From NCBI GenBank assembly GCA_030407085.1, contig CM059582.1:13931501-13995500 (forward strand): 64,000 nt of DNA. Direction: 5' to 3'. The position numbers were made by a program, and so were the translations under genes. Positions 44,284-52,600 of this stretch are shown piece after piece; within the stretch, counting starts at the first letter, position 1; every line of letters starts with the position of its first letter. A model generated the notes under the pieces. The model was given only the letters and a program-made list of their open reading frames with translations, was not told the origin of the DNA and did no database searches. This DNA comes from Trichopria drosophilae. Lineage: Eukaryota > Arthropoda > Insecta > Hymenoptera > Diapriidae.

Positions 44284-44648
44284 TTAAGGTAAACGTACTA
44301 ATAGCTGGACGATTAGTACAACGACCCTATCTCCGGATAACCTAATAAGAGAACAAATGAAAATCGCGTAGTCTGTCCAGCGCAGGGTACATGTCCCGCC
44401 ATCGGTACGTTTACCTTAATGCATAACATTGCATTGTCATCCAATTCCAACCTATTGATAAAATTTCAAATCTTAATTCCAAAGGATATACAAGAAACAT
44501 AGTCTGTCCAGCAAAGGGTACATGTCCCGTCATCGGTACGTTTACCTTAATGCATAACATTGCATTGTCATCCAATTCCAACCTATTGGTAAAATTTCAA
44601 ATCTCAATTCCAAAGGAAATACAAGAAACTTAGTCTGTCCAGCGATGG
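44284..44648. repeat. TTAA-flanked unit plus 131-bp array, copy 2 (two units)
   Basis: Same TTAAGGTAAACGTAC left end at 44284. Tandem units start at 44416 and 44547; three units fewer than in copy 1. Confidence 0.88.
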
Positions 44649-44839
44649 TAGGTTGAATAGGTTGAATTTATTATATTATACATTAATATTAACTAGGTTG
44701 AATTTATGCATATTCGTTTTAATGTTATTTTTGCTGTATTCTACAAAGCTTTTTTTTAGCTTTAATTCCATCAAAAAATATTTCCACTACTCAACTTACA
44801 TAAAAAGTTATTCGACTTCGGAAAAAATTTGTCGCAATC

Positions 44840-45005
44840 TCCTACTGTGGGCCGCCTATCCTACTCTTCTAACCGGGCGCCGCGCGCGCCGATCCCACCT
44901 CGGCGCGGCCTCCTACTCCGGGGCGCCGCCGAGAAGTGTGTACGCGCAGTTGCCTGCTGATGCCAATTTCCCCTCGCGGGGGGGGGGGGGCGAGGGGTAC
45001 CGGAT
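44840..45005. other. GC-rich segment downstream of the LINE 3' end, copy 2
   Basis: Counterpart of 35660-35835, with an uninterrupted 12-base G run (44978-44989) where copy 1 has a mixed G/T stretch. Confidence 0.4.
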
Positions 45006-45504
45006 ATTCGAAACGATTATGTCGTTTTGAATTGAAAACTTTTATTATGCATTGGTCGGCTCGACCGTATGCAAACTTAGACATAACAGATTAGTACAAA
45101 AAATAAAAATAAAAATATAAAGTAACATAGTATACGCAATGATAATAGATAATAATACAATTACATAACATACGCTATAAGATATTAAAAAAAAAATAAT
45201 ATCTAAGTAAAGAAAAAAAGATCTAATCGGCGCGCGATTACGATAATCACAATGTATGTTATGATATGAGATCGTAAAGATTACAAGGCAGGTACAAACG
45301 ACGTAAAGTAGTCATCCGACGAGGGATAAACGTAAACATAACGCATATACAACTAAAATGTGTACATTAAATGCTAACGCGACGTAGTCTAGCAATAACA
45401 AGAACGAAGAGACTACGGATGCGCAAAGAATATAAAAAAAAGATGATAAAAATAAAATACAACTGTAATCGCAGTAAAACAGTTTACTCAACGCTACTTA
45501 AAAA

Positions 45505-47094
45505 CTAGGTGCTAACGTGGCGTAGGTGCGAGCTCAGAGCACTTCGGAAAGTCGTAATATTGGGTGCGTTACGAACACTGGAAGGAAGAGAGTTCCAAAG
45601 ATAAATAGCTTCGATCCAGAATGAGTTACGAAAGTATTCGGTGTGACAGACTGGTAGTCGATAGTCTGAGTGAGCGAGCCGTGGTGAAAAACGTTGTGAT
45701 GGATGCACGGGGACAAAATTAGCATGAAGGTACGAAGGCTGGGATGATGACAATATCTGGTACGTTAACGTCGCTAAAAAGTAATTCCGACGATCTTCAG
45801 TTGATAACCAGTTTGCTCGAGCCCAGAATGATGCGAGATTTTGATCCCTACGGAGCCTGTTGATATATCTCAGTGCGGAGTTCAGTAATCGGCGAATTTT
45901 TAATAACAAATACTCATATGCATCACGGTAAACTACACAGGCGTAATCGATATGCGGTAAGACAAGTGCGTTAACCAGCGTAAGTTTAAGTCTGGTGGGT
46001 AAGGTAGAACCTCTGAACCGTAACCGATGTAAGGTAAACTGAACTTTAGAACAGATCGACGAAACGTGACGGTTCCAAGTTAGGTCCGAAGAGAGAAAAT
46101 CTCCAAGGTCGCGCACCTCGTCGACGCATGGAACCGTATATCCGTTGACGATTATTGGTGGGACGTCCGTGGTTTTTAACGTGGCTAAGTTGTATCTAGA
46201 GCAGAAAATAATGGCTTTTGTTTTTTTACTGCTCAATTTAAGTCCGCATTCCTGAGTCCAAGACAGAAATGTAGCAATTTTGGCGTTCAATTTGTCCACG
46301 GTCTCGTGAAGACGACTAATCGGCGTAGTTAGATAGAACTGGGTGTCGTCCGCAAAAACCACTGTAGTATCACGACAATATCGCATACGCGCGAATAAAG
46401 TATTGAACACTATAATAAATAATATTGGCCCCAGGCTCGAACCTTGTGGTACTCCAGATGTTGTTGACACCTCAGGGGCCAGAACTCCGTCCAGGCCCTT
46501 GATCGTTTGGGAGCGATCACTAAGGTAAGAATGCACCCATGTGGTAGCGATGTCATCAAAACCAACATTCCGCAAACACTTCAATATGAGCGAATGACCT
46601 AGTGAGTCGAAAGCCTTGGAAATGTCGAATAAAACCAGAATAGTTATAAAACCCTGTTCAATCCCATATCTAACGTCATCCAAAATCTTCAGTAAGGCGG
46701 TCTGCGTGCTGTGAAACCGACGGAATCCACATTGATGAGAGTGAAGAAGATTATTCGACTCAATATAATTGACAAGTTGCCTGGTTACCAAAGAGTCAAG
46801 CAGCTTGGCGATGTGGGGAGTGTTAGCCACAGGTCGAGTATCATTCGGAGACGTTGGATTGGAGCATTTATGCAGCGGGATGATGAAAGATCGTTTCCAC
46901 GAATTTGGATAAATACCAGTTAACAACGACATATTAAAAATGAAAGTTAACGGCACGACCACTGCTGACAAAATCTTCTGCAGGTGACGCAGCTGCAACC
47001 CGTCGGGACTCTGGCCTTTCGATTGATTGAATGAGGCATTCATCACTCTAAGCACGTCCTCAATAGATACAGTAGAAAAGGTGAAAGTAATCAT
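45505..47094 (-). CDS. Reverse transcriptase (ORF2 C-terminal part), LINE copy 2
   Basis: A 529-residue frame almost identical to 36326-37915, with the same FDISKAFD (157-163), GVPQGSSLGP (214-223) and FADD (247-250) motifs. Differences include Asp for Val at 85, Val for Ile in LRNVGFD, Lys for Glu in NAKIATFL, Leu for Phe in HRLRF and Thr for Met in LKLTLVNAL. All known catalytic positions are kept. The N-terminal half of ORF2 lies in other frames upstream. Confidence 0.93.
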   Translation of the reverse strand: MITFTFSTVSIEDVLRVMNASFNQSKGQSPDGLQLRHLQKILSAVVVPLTFIFNMSLLTGIYPNSWKRSFIIPLHKCSNPTSPNDTRPVANTPHIAKLLDSLVTRQLVNYIESNNLLHSHQCGFRRFHSTQTALLKILDDVRYGIEQGFITILVLFDISKAFDSLGHSLILKCLRNVGFDDIATTWVHSYLSDRSQTIKGLDGVLAPEVSTTSGVPQGSSLGPILFIIVFNTLFARMRYCRDTTVVFADDTQFYLTTPISRLHETVDKLNAKIATFLSWTQECGLKLSSKKTKAIIFCSRYNLATLKTTDVPPIIVNGYTVPCVDEVRDLGDFLSSDLTWNRHVSSICSKVQFTLHRLRFRGSTLPTRLKLTLVNALVLPHIDYACVVYRDAYEYLLLKIRRLLNSALRYINRLRRDQNLASFWARANWLSTEDRRNYFLATLTYQILSSSQPSYLHANFVPVHPSQRFSPRLAHSDYRLPVCHTEYFRNSFWIEAIYLWNSLPSSVRNAPNITTFRSALSSHLRHVST

Positions 47095-47219
47095 AGATGT
47101 AGACGAAACGACACTTTGAGAGGCTCTTAATAAGTCTTGAAGTTCGGACTTGGTACATGGCGAGTGAGACGAGGCAACTTGGCCGTGGTGATTATTAAGT
47201 TCTCCGGGGGTGAAGTGAA

Positions 47220-48421
47220 TCAGGGACGATGATGACTTGGCCTGGGTAATTCCAAACTTATTGAGTAATCCCCAGATCTTCGGTGGGTCGGATTACCGTC
47301 CCAGCGCCCCACAAATGTAATCGTCCTTTGCTGTGCGTAAGGATAACTTGATAGTCTTACGCAATAGCCGATACTGATGCATAAGAAGAGTGCTGCGGGT
47401 GAGCTTGGCTCGGCGATAAAGTGAGTTTCGCAGTTTAATTTGACGTTTAATGGCCGACGTGATCCAAGGGGCATGCGGTCGCTTTGTAGATAAGGTCTTA
47501 ACGGGTGCATATTTATCGAGCATAGATCCCACACAAAAATAAAATCGATCAGAACGCAGAACAATAGAGTTCCGGAACGGTGTTACGCAGTGTAGTATTC
47601 AGTTCATTGCTAAGGGCCTCAAAGTTACACGAACCGAAATTGCGGTAGGTGACAACCTTTGGTTGATGCGAATAATTCTCTACACGGTATCGAGTAGCAA
47701 TGAGGTCATGGCCAGCGGCGAATGGTTGATCTGATTGTACAAAATCACAGACTTTATCACTGGAATCAATGAGAATAACATCAAGATGTTGTATGCGAAC
47801 CAGAATGCAAAACATGGTGAGTTGGCCCAAATGGAATAGTGTACAATGAATGCTTAGAAATGAACTTACGTAAAAACATAGTATTCGGATTGTTTGCTGA
47901 CAGATCACAATTAAAATCACCGGTGATCACAACATTCTTATACGTAGGCAAAAGGACATTTAGTTTAGACATGAAATACGAAAACATACAGCCACCAGGT
48001 CGCCTATATACAACAGCTAGCAGCAAGTTCGAATTCGGTGGAATTCTAATGTCGATCAATATAAATTCGGGCTCATTAATGGCGGAATTGTCTGACGCAT
48101 CAATTATAGTATAATTAAACAATTCATGTACGTAACACGCAACGCCACCTCCGAGAATAAAACGATTTCGGCCTTCGGAAGAAATTGCACGATCGTTACG
48201 CACTAAATTAAAGATGGAATCCTCATGGTTTGAGTGGCAATATCCGGAGTTAGCCATGTTTCGGTAAGAGCGAGTATCGAAATGTCAGACGTTTGGAGCA
48301 AATATTCGGTTTGGTGAAAATGCGCGCGCAGAGAATTAATATTCGAATGAGCAATTTTGACTACATTAGGCGACCCATGTGATCGGAGTGAGTCCGGATT
48401 ACGAAGTGCTGAGTTCCCCAC
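47220..48421 (-). pseudogene. Frameshifted AP-endonuclease and linker of LINE copy 2
   Basis: Frames in minus order: 48203-48421 (VVKIAHSNINSLRAHF, ILALTETWLTPDI: N-terminal endonuclease motifs with the TETWL glutamate), 47781-48257 (GGVACYVHELF, VVITGDFNCDLSANN: the GDFN motif), 47549-47800 (DVILIDSSDK, FAAGHDLIATRY with the final D-H pair) and 47293-47532 (APWITSAIKRQIKLRNSLY). At least three frame changes occur, so a functional ORF2 is not encoded as sequenced. Confidence 0.8.
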
Positions 48422-48539
48422 CTGTCAATTTATCTTAAGAAGATCGAATTCCGTAACAATCGGCATAGCAGGGTGATCGCGATCCTTGCGGTAGAAAATG
48501 CACCCGTCACGAACCCAAACACGCGAATTCGGGATCGAA

Positions 48540-49142
48540 TTAAGCCTTTGTTTTTGCCATATTTAGCAGGGTATACGCCGTTTTTGCCAAGAACTCATTT
48601 ACGAAAATTATCGTTGAATCTTGGGGGTAAAGCTCCGGAAATATGTCGGCGCGCGTAATCTTCCCGATTTTGCGTTTGCATTCGATAATATGGTTGCGAA
48701 TCTCGAACGACATGAATTTCACCAGAAGCGAGAAAGCCGTCGGAACCGTTTCGACACTATTTTTAACAAAGTTAGTCTTCCGAATGTCGATGATGTGGTT
48801 GCGATACTGCGGTACGTTCAGCCTATCAAGAACCCGACCGACAATTTCGGCATGGTCGAGTTTACAGCTTTCAGGGAGACCGGTAATCACTAGTAACGAG
48901 TTGGGCAATTCGAAAGCTTTTTGATATTTCAAACGCTCAATTTCAGCTGTATTCCGATCGATACGATTCGCGAGTGTTGTTAAGTATGTCTGCAAACTGT
49001 CGAGATGCGCTGCATTGTTGAGCGTTTGCTGCGTATGAAATGTCATGCGTTGATCAGCTGTCATTGTGCTCCAAGACTCCGGTAGCACAGCTGGTTGGAC
49101 TACACGCGGCGGCGAGAGACCGGCGATAGGAATGGGATTCAT
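48540..49142 (-). CDS. LINE ORF1 protein
   Basis: A 200-residue frame with a Pro-rich start, a probable coiled coil around residues 40-75 (NNAAHLDSLQTYLTTLANRI and ERLKYQK), then a globular part with SLLVITGLPESCKLDHAEI and PTAFSLLVKFMSFEIRNHII, an arrangement seen in LINE ORF1 proteins (coiled coil plus RNA-binding domain). No CCHC knuckle is visible. It lies directly upstream of the endonuclease on the same strand, separated by about 120 bases, and starts at the first ATG after the presumed 5' UTR. It is absent from copy 1. Confidence 0.7.
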   Translation of the reverse strand: MNPIPIAGLSPPRVVQPAVLPESWSTMTADQRMTFHTQQTLNNAAHLDSLQTYLTTLANRIDRNTAEIERLKYQKAFELPNSLLVITGLPESCKLDHAEIVGRVLDRLNVPQYRNHIIDIRKTNFVKNSVETVPTAFSLLVKFMSFEIRNHIIECKRKIGKITRADIFPELYPQDSTIIFVNEFLAKTAYTLLNMAKTKA

Positions 49143-49169
49143 AGTGCTGATGGTAGCGAGGGGAGATAA

Positions 49170-49620
49170 GACGTTTCAATATAATTCTTATGAAATATAT
49201 TTATTAACTGTTCACTGTACGTTTGTAATTTGGTTATACACGTTTACTGAATGACACATTACACTTTACTGCAAAACAAAATTAGTAAGAATCTGAAATG
49301 AATAGAAACAGCGGGGTTTATTGATTGTAAACAATAATAAGCACACGTTCACAGTGACAAATAATATACGATGGTTTATTCATACTTATTTTGGTGTTTA
49401 CGTACAATTATATGTGCCAGAAAAAATATTAAAAGTATTAAAAAAATTCAAAAATAATATAAAATATTTTTTGTCATTATAAAAAAAGCGCCGACTATAC
49501 GATTTCGATTGCTTCAAAAAAGGTGTCCTTATATTACCAGAAAACAGTTCCAATAATAAAATAGGAGGTAATATGCATTTTCATTAAAATTTGTACTAGG
49601 CGCACCGTGCATGTGCAGTG
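49170..49620. other. AT-rich intergenic DNA downstream of gene B
   Basis: No gene. This is the 3' flank of the minus-strand pacifastin gene B. I could not choose a unique polyadenylation signal among several A/T-rich candidates. Confidence 0.4.
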
Positions 49621-49622
49621 GA

Positions 49623-52600
49623 TTAACACAGCTTCCGAGTGCAAGTAGTAAATCTTCCAGCTGGACTACATGTACAGTAGTTGCAGCCTATTTGGGCATG
49701 TTCACCCGGAGTACAGGCTGAAAATATTATGATTAAGTATCAGTTATTATGAAAAAGATAGAAATTGTAGTCCAGCTTAATATATTCTTACGTGTTTTTG
49801 AATTTTTGCCAACTTCAGCAGGAGTCGGATCACGACGAGATATATCCATGCACGAAGTTACGGCACCTCCATTTGAAGAACATATACATACGTTGTTTCC
49901 GTTTCTGATACGCTCTCCAGGAGTACAGGCTAATCAAATATGGTTACTTATTTAATATTATAAAATAAATAAAAATGGTAGACATGAGGTGCATTTACTT
50001 ACTGAAATACCAGTTATAGTTTATTCCATTTTGTACAGAATTTGATTGATCACATGACATTCGGTTGCAAGTTGCAGAATTTCCATTATGACCACACGTA
50101 CAGTGGTTGCAACCTAAATTGAATTGGTGGCCAGGAGTACAAGCTAAAAAAGTTATAAATAATTATCGATTATTATAAAAGAGACAGAAATTATAGTCAA
50201 GCTTATTATATGCTTACATATATCTAGAGGTCTGCCAAATTGGGTAGGACTCGGATTGCGCCCATATATATCAGTGCACGAAGTTAAGGTACGGCCAGTT
50301 ACAGAACAAGTACAGACGGTATTCCCATTTTTTAAACGTTGTCCAGGAGTGCACGCTAAGCAAATATGGTTATTTGTTTATTGGTATAAAATCAATAAAA
50401 ATAATCGACATGCAGTGCATTTACTTACAGAAGTACGGGTTATAATCTCTTCCACTTTGTATCGAATTCGATTGATCACAAGTCATTCTTATACAACTTG
50501 CATATCTTCCGGTATGACCACACATACATTGATCGCAGCCGAATTTGAAATACTCATCGGGAGTACAGGCTGAAAAAGTTACCAATAAATATCGATTATT
50601 ATAAAAGAGATAGAAATTATAGCCAAGGTTAATATGTATATATTTACATATTGTTGGATCACGACGAGATATATCAGTGCACGAAGTTAAGGTACCTCCA
50701 TTTGCTGAACATATACAGACGTTGTTTCCGTTGCTGACACGCTCTCCAGGAGCGCAGACTAGTCAAGTATGGTTAATTATTTGATATTATAACATAAATA
50801 AAAATGGTCGACATATGGTGCATTTACTTACAGAAGTACCAGTGATAGTCTATTCCATTTTGTACAGAATTCGATTGATCACATAACGTTCGTTTGCAAG
50901 TTGCAGAATTTCCATTATGACCACACGTACAGTGGTTGCAACCTAAATTGAATTGGTCGCCAGGAGTACAGGCTAAAAAAGTTATAAATAATTATCGATT
51001 ATAATAAAATAGACAGAAATTATAGTCAAGCTTATTATATGCTTACATATATCTAGAGGTCTGCCAAATTGGGTAGGACGCGGATTGCGCCCATATATAT
51101 CAGTGCACGAAGTTAAGGTACGTCCAGTTACGGAACATGTACAGACGGTATTCCCATTTTTTAAACGCTGTCCAGGAATGCACGCTAAGCAAATATGGTT
51201 ATTTGTTTATTGGTATAAAATCAATAAAAATATTCGACATGCGGTGCATTTACTTACAGAAGTTCAGGTCATATTCTCTTCCATTTTTTACAGAATTCGA
51301 TTGGTCACAAGGCATTCTGATACAACTTGAAGATTTTCCGGTATGACCACATGTACATTGATCGCAGCCGAATTTGAAAATTTCACCGGGAGTACAGGCT
51401 GAAAAAGTTTCAAATAATTATCGATTATTATAAAAGAGATAGAAATTATAGCCAAGCTTAATATACAGGGTCATCGAAAAGTATCGGACCCCCATAATAT
51501 CTTCAGTTAGAATGCACTTAGGAGAAAATGTCCAATAGCAAAGTTGTATGGTTTCAAGCGGGAGTAAGATGATGACCTTGACTTTGACCTTGACCACGTC
51601 CTTCAAGGTCATTTCAAGGTCAATCTTATTTTTTTAAATAGAACTCCCTACATTTTATTGCATATTCTTATAGCTTATCTCGAGAGCTTTCCAAAACACT
51701 ATAATAAAATATTTTTTTATTAAGTACTTTTTGAGTTATAAAGGTTTGAAGTTAACAATTTGTTAAGTGGTGTGCGAGTCCGACCAGTTAAGGCAAGAGT
51801 GGTATGTGAGTCCGGCCAGTTAAGGCAAATTTAATTCCAATTGGTTAGCTTGGGCAAAATATTTAATTGTACCAAACAATTCACAACAAATGTTCAAATT
51901 GTTGCCCTTCAACAGCCTGGCAATGTGCCAATCTGTTATAAACAGCCGAAACCGCATTCCGGTACGTTTCTGGCGGTATTAGTTCCATCTCTCGAGTTAT
52001 TCTCCCTCTTAAATCATCTAAATCTTTAAAAACTTTACTTTTCAAGTAACCCCACAAAAAAAAGTCAAGTGGGGTCAAGTCCGGAGACAGAGGTTGCCAC
52101 TCAATATGACCCCTTCGCCCTATCCACCTGTCCTGAAAGACCTCATTCAAATATTGACGGACAATGACACCATAATGAGGTGGAGCTCCATCCTGTTGGA
52201 AATAAATTTCATCCATATTTCCACCAGATATGTCTCGAATAGCTGGAACAATTTGTTCGCGAAGCATGACTAGGTATACTTGTGCTGTCAAATTGCCTTC
52301 AATGAAGAAAGGGCCAACTGGTCTACCATTAAGAATACCAGCCCATACGTTAACTTTTTGTGGATATTGAGTATGATTGTCTCTTTTCCAGTGAGGATTA
52401 ACGTCACTCCAGTATCTACAATTGTGTCTATTTACATTTCCACTCAGTTCAAATGTTGCCTCATCAGAGAAAACAATATTATCAAGTAATAGAGGATCGT
52501 CGACAATCATCTCCATCATAAGATCACAAAATTCGATGCGTCTATCAAAATCGTCTTCGGACAACTCTTGGACCAAATGGAGTTTGTATGGATGCCATTT

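Larger units (their letters stand above)
39538..48217. repeat. Large direct duplication, copy 2 (~8.7 kb)
   Basis: Restarts at ACTTCTTCGTAGGAT, matching 30121, and is collinear to the end of copy 1. The LINE then continues past the duplication end to its 5' end near 49170. The offset is 9565 bp over much of the block. 39538-42100 has many small indels relative to copy 1 and an extra ~55-bp A/T run near 42080-42135. Confidence 0.93.
45020..49170 (-). mobile_element. APE-RT non-LTR retrotransposon (CR1/jockey-like), copy 2, near complete
   Basis: Minus-strand order: ORF1 (48540-49142), endonuclease (about 47600-48421), linker, reverse transcriptase (45505-47094) and 3' UTR with AATAAA near 45050. 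No RNase H. ORF1 and RT are open but ORF2 has frameshifts in the endonuclease and linker. The exact 5' and 3' ends could not be fixed because no target-site duplication was recognised. Confidence 0.85.
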
